From Tistlia sp040905785 (GTDB lineage Bacteria; Pseudomonadota; Alphaproteobacteria; Kiloniellales; DSM-21159): a stretch of 64,000 bases of DNA. How positions within the stretch are numbered: the stretch's first letter is position 1; the number at the start of each line of letters is the position of its first letter. Of the stretch, positions 49,698-58,009 are shown in pieces. The stretch spans positions 92,341-156,340 of the forward strand of contig NZ_JBBDQW010000025.1 in NCBI RefSeq assembly GCF_040905785.1, read 5' to 3'. The position numbers were made by a program, and so were the translations under genes. The notes under the pieces are model-generated. The model worked only from the letters and a program-made list of their open reading frames with translations, ran no database searches and was not told where the DNA came from.

Positions 49698-50571
49698 TGC
49701 CGGCCCCCTCCCGGTTCTCCAGGGAGTCCTGCCAGGTCAGCAGGTGGCGGCCGAGGCCGGCGAGCAGGGCGTCGCTGGCCTTGCCGACCAGAGCGAAGAG
49801 GATCAGCGAGGCGACGATCAGCGCCGGCCGGCCGGTCATCTGGCCGTCGACCATGAGGAAGCCCAGGCCCTCGCTCGCCCCCATCAGCTCGGCGGCGATG
49901 ACGAACATCCAGCCCAGCGCCAGGCCGCCGCGCAGGCCGACGAAGTAGCTCGGGAGGGTCGCCGGCACCAGGACCCGGCGGGCGATCTGCCAGCGGCCGA
50001 GGCCGTAGACGCGGGCGACCTCGACCAGCTTGCGGTCGGTCTGGCGGATCCCGGCCATCAGGTTCAGGTAGACCGGGAAGAACACGCCGACCGCGATCAG
50101 GGCGACCTTCGAGGTCTCGAAGATGCCGAACCACAGGATGAACAGCGGCACCCAGGCCAGGGAGGGCACCGCCTTGAGCGCCTGGATCGTCGGGTCGAGC
50201 AGGCTGCGCGCCGCCGCCGAGGCGCCGGTCAGCGTGCCCAGCAGGGTCGCCGCCAGGGTGCCCCAGAGGAAGCCGGCGAAGACCCGCCCCGCGGTCACCG
50301 CGACGTGGTCGAAAAGGTCGCCGCTTTGGGCCAGGGCGAGGATCTCGGCGACGACCGCGCCCGGCGTCGGCAGCAGCTGCGGCGAGACCAGGGCGAGCCG
50401 GCTCGCCGCCTCCCAGAGCGCCAGGATGGCGAGCGGCAGCAACCAGCCGCTCAGGCCGGAAAGGCGCCGCAGGCCGCGGGCGCCGCCGCGCGACGGAGCG
50501 GAGGCGGCGCCTTGCGGCGCCGCCCTGCCCAGGCCGGCTGCGAGCCGGCTTCTCAGTTCTAAGGTGCTCAT
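49690..50571 (-). CDS. ABC transporter permease, SsuC/TauC type
   Basis: 293 aa, six helices after a basic N-terminal 40 residues. Family markers: LLPTPGAVVAEILALAQSGDLFDHVAVT, VFAGFLWGTLAATLLGTLTG, the ATPase-docking loop VYGLGRWQIARRVLVPATLPSYFVGLRGGLALGWMFVI. Translationally coupled to the ATPase gene. The gene upstream, a binding protein, ends 7 bp before it. Confidence 0.93.
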   Translation of the reverse strand: MSTLELRSRLAAGLGRAAPQGAASAPSRGGARGLRRLSGLSGWLLPLAILALWEAASRLALVSPQLLPTPGAVVAEILALAQSGDLFDHVAVTAGRVFAGFLWGTLAATLLGTLTGASAAARSLLDPTIQALKAVPSLAWVPLFILWFGIFETSKVALIAVGVFFPVYLNLMAGIRQTDRKLVEVARVYGLGRWQIARRVLVPATLPSYFVGLRGGLALGWMFVIAAELMGASEGLGFLMVDGQMTGRPALIVASLILFALVGKASDALLAGLGRHLLTWQDSLENREGAGNA

Positions 50572-50578
50572 GGCCGGC

Positions 50579-51580
50579 TCAGTGGCTCGCCAGGGTCTCG
50601 ATGTAGGCCGGCTCGATCACCCCCCCGACCACGGCCTCGACGTCGGTGCCCTCGGGCAGCACGCCGATGTCGAGCAGGGTCCGGCCGGCGGCGACGAAGG
50701 CCTCGCGGTGCACCGGGCCGATCACCGGGTTCGACAGGTCGGTGCGCTCCAGCAGCTGCTTGTCGGCGACCGCCTCGCTGATCCTGGTCGCCTCGACCAG
50801 GACCCGGCGCAGCTCCTCCGGGTGTTCCAGGGCATGCTTGCGGCCGCGCTCGTAGAGCGCCAGGACCCGGCGCACGATCTCCGGGTGCTCGGCGGCGAAG
50901 TCCTCGCGGACGTTGAGCACGCCGTAGGTGTTGTAGTCGGGGTTCCGGTAGAACAGCACCGAACCCGACTCGAGCTCGGCCTTGGCCATGTGCGGGTCGA
51001 GGCCGGCCCAGGCATCGACCTGGCCGCGCGCCAGGGCGGTGTAGCCGTCGGGGTGCTGCAGCAGCACGGTCTCGATGTCCTTCTCGCCGAGCCCGGCGTC
51101 GGCCAGGGCGCGCAGCAGGAAGATGTGCGGATCGGTCCCGCGGGTCACGGCGACGCGCTTGCCCGCGAGGTCCTCGACCTTGGCGATGCCGCTGTCGGGC
51201 TGGGTCACCAGCGCGGTCCACTCGGGCTTGGAATAGATGTAGACCGACTGGATCGGCAGGCCGTTGGCGCGGCCGACCACGGCCGCGGCGCCGGCGGTCG
51301 AGCCGAAGTCGACGCTGCCGCCGCGCAGGTACTCCAGCGCCTTGTTGGAGCCCAGGCTGAGCACCCAGCGGACGTCGATGTCGTCCTTGGCGAACTCCTC
51401 CTCGACCCAGCCCTGGTCCTTGATCAGCAGCGCGACCGGATTGTAGTAGGCGTAGTCGAGGGTGACGCGGTCGAGGTCGGCGGCCTGGGCGGGTCCGTGG
51501 CTGCCCGGCAGGCTGCCGGCGGCGAGGCCGAAGGCGGCGGCCGCGGCGAGCGAAAGGACGGAACGGCGGGAAGCGGTCAT
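50579..51580 (-). CDS. ABC transporter substrate-binding protein, SsuA/NrtA-like
   Basis: 333 aa from ATG 51580 (GAGGAG eight bases upstream); the frame runs on to 51691 without support. Twin-arginine-like signal TASRRSVLSLAAAAAFGLAAG. The mature part is the NMT1/SsuA-like fold: DYAYYNPVALLIKDQGWVEEEF, RWVLSLGSNKALEYLRGGSVDFGSTAGAAA, VTRGTDPHIFLLRAL and ALARGQVDAWAGLDPHMA. First gene of the three-gene importer operon. Ligand could be an alkanesulfonate, taurine or similar; a thiamine-precursor role (Thi5-like) is possible but less supported. Confidence 0.9.
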   Translation of the reverse strand: MTASRRSVLSLAAAAAFGLAAGSLPGSHGPAQAADLDRVTLDYAYYNPVALLIKDQGWVEEEFAKDDIDVRWVLSLGSNKALEYLRGGSVDFGSTAGAAAVVGRANGLPIQSVYIYSKPEWTALVTQPDSGIAKVEDLAGKRVAVTRGTDPHIFLLRALADAGLGEKDIETVLLQHPDGYTALARGQVDAWAGLDPHMAKAELESGSVLFYRNPDYNTYGVLNVREDFAAEHPEIVRRVLALYERGRKHALEHPEELRRVLVEATRISEAVADKQLLERTDLSNPVIGPVHREAFVAAGRTLLDIGVLPEGTDVEAVVGGVIEPAYIETLASH

Positions 51581-51601
51581 CGGGGTAGCTCCTCTTCTCC
51601 G

Positions 51602-51630
51602 GCTCCCTCCGGTCGTGCCGGAGCGGGAGC
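51602..51630 (-). promoter_or_regulatory. Stable hairpin in the leader of the ssu-like operon
   Basis: GCTCCCTCCGG (51602-51612) can pair with CCGGA and GGGAGC (51618-51630) with a 2-base bulge and 5-nt loop. It sits just upstream of the ribosome site of the SsuA-like gene. No riboswitch class is recognised. It may affect translation or mRNA half-life. Confidence 0.4.
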
Positions 51631-51697
51631 ACTGGTGACGAGGCTCTAAGGAACGGGAGGAGAACCGGACGTCCGCCGTCGGTGGGCGCAAAGAGAG

Positions 51698-51724
51698 AGC
51701 CCGCCGAGGCTGACGCGGCGGGCT
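51698..51724. terminator. Hairpin, possible terminator of the thyX-side transcript
   Basis: Stem AGCCCGCCG (51698-51706) with CGGCGGGCT (51716-51724), 9-nt loop. On the minus strand a pyrimidine-rich TCTCTCTTTG follows. It lies in a 479-bp gene-free gap (51581-52059). Confidence 0.5.
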
Positions 51725-51835
51725 CCTGGCCCGCTCGCTTTAGCGAGTATTTCTATAGCGCCCGCAAGCTGAGCCTCAAATCGGCGCTTGAGCAGGACGG
51801 TAGAACCGGCCCCGAATGCTGTAAACCGCCTAAAT

Positions 51836-51864
51836 GATATATTCCGTCACAGATAATATATTCC
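51836..51864. promoter_or_regulatory. AT-rich direct repeat, two copies of ATATATTCCG
   Basis: ATATATTCCG occurs at 51837 and again at 51855, 18 bp apart, in a strikingly AT-rich pocket of otherwise GC-rich DNA. The spacing, about two helical turns, suits a protein binding one face. It lies upstream of the ssu-like operon by about 255 bp. No known operator matches. Confidence 0.4.
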
Positions 51865-51907
51865 GCGCGCGCATTGGTGACTGAAGGGAATAGGGACGGC
51901 CCCTCCC

Positions 51908-52027
51908 CGTCATTCCCGCGCAGGCGGGAATCCATAGTGAATCGGCAATCCTGTCGCCGTGCCCGAGGCGGGCCCCGCCCGTGCAAAGGGCCGCTCTCCA
52001 TGGATTCCCGCCTCCGCGGGAATGACG
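51908..52027. repeat. MITE-like element with 27-bp terminal inverted repeats
   Basis: Left arm 51908-51934 and right arm 52001-52027 are inverted copies at 26 of 27 positions; each carries the ATTCCCGC...GCGGGAAT core of a repeat common in many proteobacteria. The 66-bp middle has no gene. The translated ghost MDSRLRGNDG is typical of such repeats and is not a protein. It lies 32 bp downstream of the thyX stop. Confidence 0.85.
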
Positions 52028-52059
52028 GAGTAAGTGCGGGGGCGACGGAAGGAGAGGGC

Positions 52060-52998
52060 CTAGCCCTCGCGGCCGAGCGTGGCCATGAGCTCGCGCCACT
52101 CGCGCGGGCTGAGGCCGCTGGCGGGCTGCTCGACCGTCTCGCCGGCGAGCAGGCGGCGGACGATCTCGAGGCCCTGGCGCGACAGCTGGGCGCCGCCGGA
52201 GACGTAGTCCTCGAAGGCCTCGAAGGTCGCCGGCACCCAGCGCCGCACGACGTCGAGCAGGACCTCGGCGTAGGCGCGGATCTCGTACTGGGCGTGGGCA
52301 TCGGCGCGCAGCGAGAGAAAGTGCAGCAGGTTGTGGAGGTCGACCTTCCAGTACCACTGCGTATAGAAGTTCACCGGCAGGTTCATGCGCGCCAGCTCGC
52401 GCGCCAGGCCGGTGCGCCCCTCCTCCAGCACGCTGCCGTCCTCGCGGGCGTTGAGCAGCCGCTCGTAGTGGTCGTAGGCGGTCTCGGCGTCGCCCTTCAG
52501 GATCGCCAGCGCCTCGGCCGCCTCGGCGCCCTCGAGGACGTCGCCGCGGCCCTGGCGGTTGGCGGCCGACTGGGCCGCCAGGTGCTCGGGCGCCGGCACG
52601 TAGAACTCCCGGTCCAGGATCGAGTAGCGCCCGGAGTACTCGTTGACGTTGGCGGTGCGGTGCCGGATCCATTGCCGCGCGACGAAGATTGGCAGCTTCA
52701 CGTGGACCTTGAGCTCGCACATCTCGAAGGGCGTGGTGTGGCGGTGCCGCAGCAGGTAGCGGATCAGCCCGCGGTCCTCCTGCACCTTCTTGGTGCCGGT
52801 GCCGTAGGAGACGCGCGCCGCCTGCACCACCGCGGCATCGTCGCCCATGTAGTCGACGACGCGCAGGAAGCCGTGGTCGAGCACCGGCAGCGGCTCGTAG
52901 AGGATCTCCTCAAGGGCCTCGACGGTCGCTCGGCGGGTCGGGCGGCTGGCGCCGCGCTGCGCCGCGATCTCGGCGCGCTGGTTGTCGCTGACGGGCAT
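52060..52998 (-). CDS. thyX: Flavin-dependent thymidylate synthase
   Basis: 312 aa from ATG 52998; the frame extends to 53124 without need. Makes dTMP from dUMP using FAD, NADPH and methylenetetrahydrofolate. Signature RHRTANVNEYSGRYS is the ThyX RHR-x7-S motif, preceded by HTTPFEMCELKVHVKLPIFVARQWI. RADAHAQYEIRAYAE provides the flavin/dUMP contacts. The protein is longer than minimal ThyX (about 220-250 aa) because of an N-terminal extension of about 40 residues. Last gene on this strand after a TRAP/SDR/cupin cluster, 62 bp downstream of the cupin gene. Confidence 0.95.
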   Translation of the reverse strand: MPVSDNQRAEIAAQRGASRPTRRATVEALEEILYEPLPVLDHGFLRVVDYMGDDAAVVQAARVSYGTGTKKVQEDRGLIRYLLRHRHTTPFEMCELKVHVKLPIFVARQWIRHRTANVNEYSGRYSILDREFYVPAPEHLAAQSAANRQGRGDVLEGAEAAEALAILKGDAETAYDHYERLLNAREDGSVLEEGRTGLARELARMNLPVNFYTQWYWKVDLHNLLHFLSLRADAHAQYEIRAYAEVLLDVVRRWVPATFEAFEDYVSGGAQLSRQGLEIVRRLLAGETVEQPASGLSPREWRELMATLGREG

Positions 52999-53060
52999 GG
53001 CGCCAAGCTCCGCCGGCCGGGAGAGTCGAGTCAAGTCGGTCCTCCGGGGTGCGCCGCCCC

Positions 53061-53588
53061 CTACCGGATGAACTGCTCGACGTAGTCCTCGCCCAGGCCG
53101 CAGTCGAGGAAGTGGGCGCGGCACATGTCGATCTTGGTGAAGACGTCCTCGTAGCCGGTCGCCTTACCCCAGGGGTCGACGTAGTACATGATGCCGTTGA
53201 CCTGGAAGAAGGTGATCATCTCCTCGCAGTCCTCCGGCACCACCAGCGTGTGGGTCTCGCCCGGCGGCTCGAAGACGTAGGAGCCGGTCTCGGCGACCCA
53301 GTCGTGCTCCAGGTAGTACCAGCGGCCCTTGAGCACCAGGCCGTGCACCCCCTGGGGATGGCGGTGGCGCGCCAGCACGCCGGACTTGCGGACCTTCAGC
53401 AGGTTCATCCAGTAGCCCTGGCTGCGGTTCAGGCAGAGCGGCCGGAACCAGACGTTCTCGGCCTGCGGCACCCAAAGGCGCTCGTCCTCGGGGATCGCCG
53501 AGGGCACGACGATCTCGGTCAGCGCGTCCTTCGGGAAGGGCAGCTGATACGGCATGCGGCTGGTGTCTTCGGTCTCGTCCTGCGCCAT
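53061..53588 (-). CDS. Cupin-domain protein, 2,4'-dihydroxyacetophenone dioxygenase family
   Basis: 175 aa. Central cupin barrel with metal-type residues HRHPQGVHGLVLKGRWYYLE (His-x-His ... Gln/His) and the second motif GETHTLVV, typical of DAD-family non-haem dioxygenases, with DCEEMITFFQVNGIMYYVD as the closing strands. Members cleave aromatic ketones, but this remote match may have another activity such as isomerase. Located between an SDR and thyX in a TRAP-linked cluster, so a catabolic step for the imported compound is a reasonable guess. Confidence 0.82.
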   Translation of the reverse strand: MAQDETEDTSRMPYQLPFPKDALTEIVVPSAIPEDERLWVPQAENVWFRPLCLNRSQGYWMNLLKVRKSGVLARHRHPQGVHGLVLKGRWYYLEHDWVAETGSYVFEPPGETHTLVVPEDCEEMITFFQVNGIMYYVDPWGKATGYEDVFTKIDMCRAHFLDCGLGEDYVEQFIR

Positions 53589-53612
53589 TCGTGGCGTCTC
53601 CCTTCCTATGGT

Positions 53613-54314
53613 TCAGACGGCCAGGTAGCCGCCGTCGACCGGCAGCACGGCGCCGGTCGTGAAGCTCGCCTTGTCGGACAGCAGCCAGGCGACCTGCTCG
53701 CCGACCTCGCGCGGCAGGCCCCAGCGGCCCAGCGGCGTGCGGCCGAGGATCGCCGCTTCGCGCGCCTTGTCGTCGCGCAGGCCCTGGGTCATGCCGGTCT
53801 CGATCCAGCCAGGGGCGACGGCGTTGACGCGGATGCCCTCGGCCGCCCACTTGGCGGCCAGCGCCTTGGTCAGCTGGGCGACGCCGCCCTTGGAGGCCGA
53901 GTAGGCCGGGACCATCGGGCCGCCGAAGAAGCTCAGCATCGAGGCGGTGTTGACGATCGCGCCGCGGGCTTCCGCGAGCAGCGGCCGGCAGGCGACGCAG
54001 AGGCGCATGGTGCCGACCAGGTTGACGTCGATCACGCGCTGGAAGGTCTCCAGGTCGTACTCCTGGCCGCGCAGCAGGATGCCGGCGCAGTTGACCAGCC
54101 CGTCCAGCCGTTCGAGGCCGCCGACCAGCGCCTCGACCGCGGCCTGGTCGGTGACGTCGAGCGGCCGCGCGGTCAGCCGCTCGTGCGGCGGGCAGCCGGC
54201 GACCTCCTGCTCCGAGACCCCGGTCGCGGTGACCGACCAACCGGCCTCGAGCAGCACCTCGACGACGCCGTAGCCGATCCCGCGGGTCCCGCCGGTCACC
54301 AGCGCATGCTTCAC
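53613..54314 (-). CDS. SDR-family oxidoreductase
   Basis: 233 aa. Cofactor loop VTGGTRGIGYGVVE (TGxxxGxG), NCAG in VNCAGILLRG, active-site Ser in NTASMLSFFG and catalytic YxxxK in YSASKGGVAQL, ending LPVDGGYLAV. FabG/KduD-like classical SDR, probably NAD-dependent oxidation of a hydroxy acid or sugar acid. Lies 93 bp after the TRAP binding-protein gene and 24 bp before the cupin gene, so it is part of the same catabolic operon. Confidence 0.9.
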   Translation of the reverse strand: MKHALVTGGTRGIGYGVVEVLLEAGWSVTATGVSEQEVAGCPPHERLTARPLDVTDQAAVEALVGGLERLDGLVNCAGILLRGQEYDLETFQRVIDVNLVGTMRLCVACRPLLAEARGAIVNTASMLSFFGGPMVPAYSASKGGVAQLTKALAAKWAAEGIRVNAVAPGWIETGMTQGLRDDKAREAAILGRTPLGRWGLPREVGEQVAWLLSDKASFTTGAVLPVDGGYLAV

Positions 54315-54407
54315 TGCAGGTCTCCTTGTCGTTTTCCGTTTGCGATAGCGAGGAGCCCGCGCCCTCCGGCGGCGTGGAGGACGCGGGCTGCCTTCGTCAG
54401 CGCGGAC

Positions 54408-55445
54408 CTACCACTGGCTGCGGTAGGCCTCGACCGCCTCGTCGAGCTTGGCCGGCCAGTCCTCGCCGATCTCGCCGACGATCCATTCGCGCACCGCAGG
54501 CTGGGCGAGCTCGCGGAACTGCGCCTTCTGGTCGGGCGATACCGCGACCACGGTCATGCCCTTGGCGCCCAGGATGGTGGCGGCGTTGGCGTCCTGGGCC
54601 GCGGTCATGCCGCGGTGGATGGTCTTGGAAATCTCCACGCACTGGTCGACGGCCTGCCGCTCGCCCGGCTCCAGGCCCTGGTAGAAGTCGTCGTTCATCA
54701 TGTAGGCGTGCCAGGAGAAGACGTGGCCGTCGAGCGAGACGTACTTCTGGTGCTGGTAGAGCGAGGCGTCGATGATGTTGGTGACGCCGTTCTCCTGGCC
54801 ATCGACAACGCCCTGCTGCAGCGCGCCAGGCAGCTCGGGCCAGGGCACCGGCGTCGCCGAGGCGCCGAGCGACTCGACCAGCTTGATCCAGACGGGCGCG
54901 GTCATCACGCGCATCTTCATGCCGGCCATGTCGCTCGGCACCTCGATCGGCCTCTTCGAGTTGGTGAAGTTGCGCACGCCGTTGTCGGCGAGGCCGAAGA
55001 CCTTGATGCCGGTCTGCTGGCGCATGTCCTCGAACAGCTCCTCGCCGAAGGGGCCATCGACCACCGACCAGGCCATGGCCTGGTCGTCGAACAGGTAGGG
55101 CATGGCGAGCACGGCGAAGGGCTTGTAGACCGCCGAGATGGGCCCGTCGTGGACGACGCCCATCTGGACCGAGCCGAGCTGCAGGCCCTCGATCACCTGG
55201 CCGCCGTCGCCGAGCTGGCTGGCCGGGTAGACCTGCACGTCGATGGCGCCGGAGGTCTTGCCCTCGAGGCAGCTCTCGAAGGCGAGCGCGGCGGCGTGCT
55301 TGGGCGCGGACAGGTCGGCCGACTGGAAGTGCGCGTACTTGAGCGCCTTGGCCTCGGCGGCCCGGCCCTCGGGGCCGGCGGCGGTCAGCGCGACGGCGGC
55401 GGCCAGCGCCGCCGGCGCCGCTGCCACGATCCATGAATGCCTCAT
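54408..55445 (-). CDS. dctP: TRAP transporter substrate-binding protein DctP
   Basis: 345 aa from ATG 55445, in which the signal peptide MRHSWIVAAAPAALAAAVALTAAGPEGRAAEA is followed by a DctP fold. The open frame runs on upstream to 57365 as a GC-rich ghost and should not be used. Markers: SQLGDGGQVIEGLQLGSVQMG, VPSDMAGMKMRVMTAPVWIKLVESLGA (ligand-binding Arg) and ALQQGVVDGQENGVTNI. Together with DctM and DctQ just upstream it forms a complete TRAP importer of a carboxylate. TRAP-SDR context suggests a sugar acid or hydroxy acid. Confidence 0.93.
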   Translation of the reverse strand: MRHSWIVAAAPAALAAAVALTAAGPEGRAAEAKALKYAHFQSADLSAPKHAAALAFESCLEGKTSGAIDVQVYPASQLGDGGQVIEGLQLGSVQMGVVHDGPISAVYKPFAVLAMPYLFDDQAMAWSVVDGPFGEELFEDMRQQTGIKVFGLADNGVRNFTNSKRPIEVPSDMAGMKMRVMTAPVWIKLVESLGASATPVPWPELPGALQQGVVDGQENGVTNIIDASLYQHQKYVSLDGHVFSWHAYMMNDDFYQGLEPGERQAVDQCVEISKTIHRGMTAAQDANAATILGAKGMTVVAVSPDQKAQFRELAQPAVREWIVGEIGEDWPAKLDEAVEAYRSQW

Positions 55446-55471
55446 CGTGTTTCCTCCCGGATTTCTTGTGT

Positions 55472-56773
55472 CTAGTGGGTCAGGCCGAAGTAGGCCGGTA
55501 TTGCCGTGCTGACCTGGGGCACCAGGATGACGAGCAGCAGCACGACGAACTCTGCCGCGAGCAGCGGCAGCACGGCACGCGAGAGCGCTGCGATGCGCAG
55601 GCGTCCCACGGTCGCGATCACGAAGAGCACGGGGCCGACCGGCGGCGTGATCATGCCGATGGTCAGGTTGAGCACGAGCATCATGGCGAACTGCAGCGGG
55701 TCGATGCCGAACTGGTAGGCGATCGGCCCGAGCACCGGCGTCAGGATGATCAGCGCCGGCAGGGTGTCGATGACCAGCCCGCAGAGCAGCGCGAAGATCG
55801 CCAGCAGGAACAGCACGGTCAGGCGGTCGTCGCTGAGCAGCGCGACCCAGGCCGCCAGGCTCTGCGGGATCTGCAGGTAGGTCAGCAGCCAGCCGAACAG
55901 CGAGGCCATGGCGACGATCAGCAGCACCGAGGAGGTCGTCACGGCCGCGCGCGCCAGGGCCTCGTAGAGGCCGGCCAGGCCGAGCCCGCCCTGCCCGGTG
56001 CGGCGCAGCGCCAGGCCGACCAGCAGGGCATAGGCCGTCGCCACCGCGCCCGCCTCGGTCGGCGTGAAGAGGCCGCCCAGGATGCCGCCGAGGATGATCG
56101 CCGGCATGACCAGGGCGGGCAGCGCCGCCAGGGTCGCGCGGCCCAGCTCGCCGGCGCCGGCGCGGGATTCGCGGCCGCGGTAGCCGTGGCGGGTCGAGAC
56201 GATGTGATTGGCCAGGCTGAGCGCGAGGCCGAGCAGCAGGCCGGGCAGGACGCCGGCCAGGAACAGGCCGGCGACCGTGACGCGGCTGTCGGAGATCGCG
56301 TAGACGACCATCAGGATCGAGGGCGGGATGATCGGCCCGATGGTCGCCGTCGCCGCCGAGAGCGCACCGGCGTAGTTCGGCTCGTAGCCGGCCTGGCGCA
56401 TCATGCGCATGACGATCGCCGAGGGGCCGGCGGCGTCGGCCAGCGCCGAGCCGCTGATCCCGGCGAAGAGCATCGAGACCAGCACGTTGACGTGGCCAAG
56501 GCCGCCGCGGATGTGGCCGACCAGGGCGTCGGCGAAGCGCAGCAGCGAGCGGGTCAGGCCGGCCGCGGTCATCAGCTCGGAGGCCAGCACGAAGAAGGGC
56601 ACGGCCATCAGCGGGAAGGAGTCGATGCCGCCGAACAGGCGCTGGGTGGCGACCAGCGGGTTGAGCGTGCCCTCGACGAAGATCGCCGAGAGCCCGGCGA
56701 TGCCCATGGTGAAGGCGACCGGCACGCCCAGCGCCAGGGTCAGGAAGAACAGCAGGATCAGGCTCTGCGCCAT
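55472..56773 (-). CDS. dctM: TRAP transporter large permease DctM
   Basis: 433 aa, about 12 membrane helices and the correct length. Motifs: GVPVAFTMGIAGLSAIFVEG, FPLMAVPFFVLASELM, AGISGSALADAAGPSAIVMRMM, GPIIPPSILMVVYA, GLVIDTLPALIILTPVLGPI and IGMITPPVGPVLFVIA, the classical DctM signatures. Transports solute with Na+ at the inner membrane. Starts 3 bp after the DctQ stop. Confidence 0.96.
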   Translation of the reverse strand: MAQSLILLFFLTLALGVPVAFTMGIAGLSAIFVEGTLNPLVATQRLFGGIDSFPLMAVPFFVLASELMTAAGLTRSLLRFADALVGHIRGGLGHVNVLVSMLFAGISGSALADAAGPSAIVMRMMRQAGYEPNYAGALSAATATIGPIIPPSILMVVYAISDSRVTVAGLFLAGVLPGLLLGLALSLANHIVSTRHGYRGRESRAGAGELGRATLAALPALVMPAIILGGILGGLFTPTEAGAVATAYALLVGLALRRTGQGGLGLAGLYEALARAAVTTSSVLLIVAMASLFGWLLTYLQIPQSLAAWVALLSDDRLTVLFLLAIFALLCGLVIDTLPALIILTPVLGPIAYQFGIDPLQFAMMLVLNLTIGMITPPVGPVLFVIATVGRLRIAALSRAVLPLLAAEFVVLLLVILVPQVSTAIPAYFGLTH

Positions 56774-56776
56774 CGC

Positions 56777-57292
56777 TCAGCGCGCCTCCGGCGCCGCCGC
56801 CGGCTCCTCCGGGAGGTCGGCGAAGAGGTAGCCCTCCTGGACGTAGCGCGCAGCGAAGAGCAGCAGGTGGACCAGGAACAGGGCGGCGCCGATCGGCAGC
56901 GCCAGGTAGGGCACGCCGCGCGGGATCTGCGTCGCCATGGTCTCCTTGGACCAGCCGAACTCGACGAACGCGATGCCGAGCCAGAGCAGCGCCGCCATGA
57001 AGCCGCCCATCGCCAGCACCGTGGCCCAGCGCAGCGCGAGGCGCAGCCGGCGGGGCAGGAGCGCGACGAAGAGATCGATCTCGACCAGCCGGCCCTCGCG
57101 CAGCGCCAGCCCGGCCCCGGCGAAGGCGCCGAACACCATCAGGAAACGCGCCGTCTCCTCGGCCCAGGACAGCGACCAGCCGAAGCCGTAGCGCAGCACG
57201 ACGTTGGCGAAGACGATGACGAAGATCGCCGCCAGCGCCAGGGCGACGACCGCCCGGTTGGCTTCCACGAACCAGCGCTCCGCGCGCCCCAT
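56777..57292 (-). CDS. dctQ: TRAP transporter small permease DctQ
   Basis: 171 aa from ATG 57292 with GGGGAGGAG upstream; the longer open frame to 57493 overlaps the tmRNA promoter and is not used. Four helices: NRAVVALALAAIFVIVFANVVLRYGFG with the conserved WAEETARFLMVFGAFAGAG, then LFVALLPRRLRLALRWATV, and a C-terminal helix LPIGAALFLVHLLLFA. First gene of the TRAP operon and divergent from ssrA. Confidence 0.93.
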   Translation of the reverse strand: MGRAERWFVEANRAVVALALAAIFVIVFANVVLRYGFGWSLSWAEETARFLMVFGAFAGAGLALREGRLVEIDLFVALLPRRLRLALRWATVLAMGGFMAALLWLGIAFVEFGWSKETMATQIPRGVPYLALPIGAALFLVHLLLFAARYVQEGYLFADLPEEPAAAPEAR

Positions 57293-57435
57293 GGCCCCGC
57301 TCCTCCCCTTGCGATCCGGCCGCCTCGGGCCGCATCCGCCGGTCGCCGCCGGCTTGACGAGGCACGGTATACCATCGCGTGCCTCCGGGGTGGACCCGTC
57401 GGCGCGCAGGGTAGGGCTACGCCGTCGAGAGGCGT

Positions 57436-57463
57436 TGATTCCGCCGCGAAAATCCCTACATTG
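57436..57463 (+). promoter_or_regulatory. Probable ssrA promoter
   Basis: TTGATT (57436-57441), 16-bp spacer, TACATT (57458-57463): a good housekeeping-type promoter directly before the tmRNA acceptor piece, with the start of transcription expected near 57470. Confidence 0.6.
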
Positions 57464-57464
57464 A

Positions 57465-57820
57465 GGATTGCTGGGAAACCGGCTATGGCGCAAAACGGGC
57501 GTATGGAATAAGCAGAGTGGACCCGGGGGCAGTACCCGGCGCCTCCACCAGTTTTCGGGATCCGCGCGGACCGGCTTCGATGGAGCCCCGTGCGGCCCGC
57601 CGACGGGGGCGAACCAGGATCGACACCTGCAGTAAAGATACGTACGGCGCTCGGCATGGTACCGCCGTTATCGGGCCAAAATCATAGTTGCCAACGACAA
57701 CTATGCTGAGGCTCGTCTCGCCGCGTAAAGCGGTCGGATGAACCGACTCTAAAGTCCTGGACGTTCAGCGCGTTCAGGCGGGGTTTGGGGCGCACCTGGC
57801 AACAGAAGCGCCCCGCTTTC
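57465..57820 (+). ncRNA. ssrA: Transfer-messenger RNA (two-piece, circularly permuted)
   Basis: Rescues stalled ribosomes. The acceptor piece comes first, with a T arm CCGGGGGCAGTACCCGG and the CCTCCACCA end at 57550. The coding piece begins GGGGGCGAACC at 57605, whose first seven bases pair with CGCCTCC of the acceptor piece. The tag reading frame is 57690-57728: GCC AAC GAC AAC TAT GCT GAG GCT CGT CTC GCC GCG stop, i.e. ANDNYAEARLAA. The stem GCGGGG/CCCCGC at 57778-57816 closes the 3' end. The permuted order is the alphaproteobacterial kind. Ends are approximate. The sspB gene is 190 bp downstream. Confidence 0.97.
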
Positions 57821-57961
57821 TCGCGCGCCTTCTCCGATGCTCGCGGGCCCCTCCCCGACTCGCACCTTTGTTCCCGATGGGATGGCGCTAGCCGGCGTCG
57901 AAGCCTTCGACCCTAGCTTCGGCTACGCTCTTCAGGCTTCTCCTGCGGATCGAGCCCGCCA

Positions 57962-58005
57962 GGAGCGATGCCGACCCCTTCCAGTATCAAAAATCCAGGC
58001 TAGAC
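57962..58005 (-). repeat. Dispersed repeat, copy 2 (matches 1367-1410)
   Basis: Reverse-complement match of 40/44 to the left part of the element at 1369-1446, with a 21-bp perfect block (57962-57982) and a 15-bp perfect block (57991-58005, containing ATCCAGGCTAG). The copy abuts the start of the sspB-like gene, four bases before its ATG. The right half of the first copy has no obvious counterpart here, so this is a partial or diverged copy. Confidence 0.75.
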
Positions 58006-58009
58006 TGCC

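Noticed and set aside
51930..52026. Small protein containing MDSRLRGNDG
   Set aside because: This is the usual translation of a palindromic repeat arm, seen in many genomes as a spurious ORF.
54408..57365. A 985-residue reading through dctP, dctM and dctQ
   Set aside because: Only the last 345 residues (dctP) carry a signal peptide and a family match; the rest is antiphase to dctM and dctQ, which have their own good starts.
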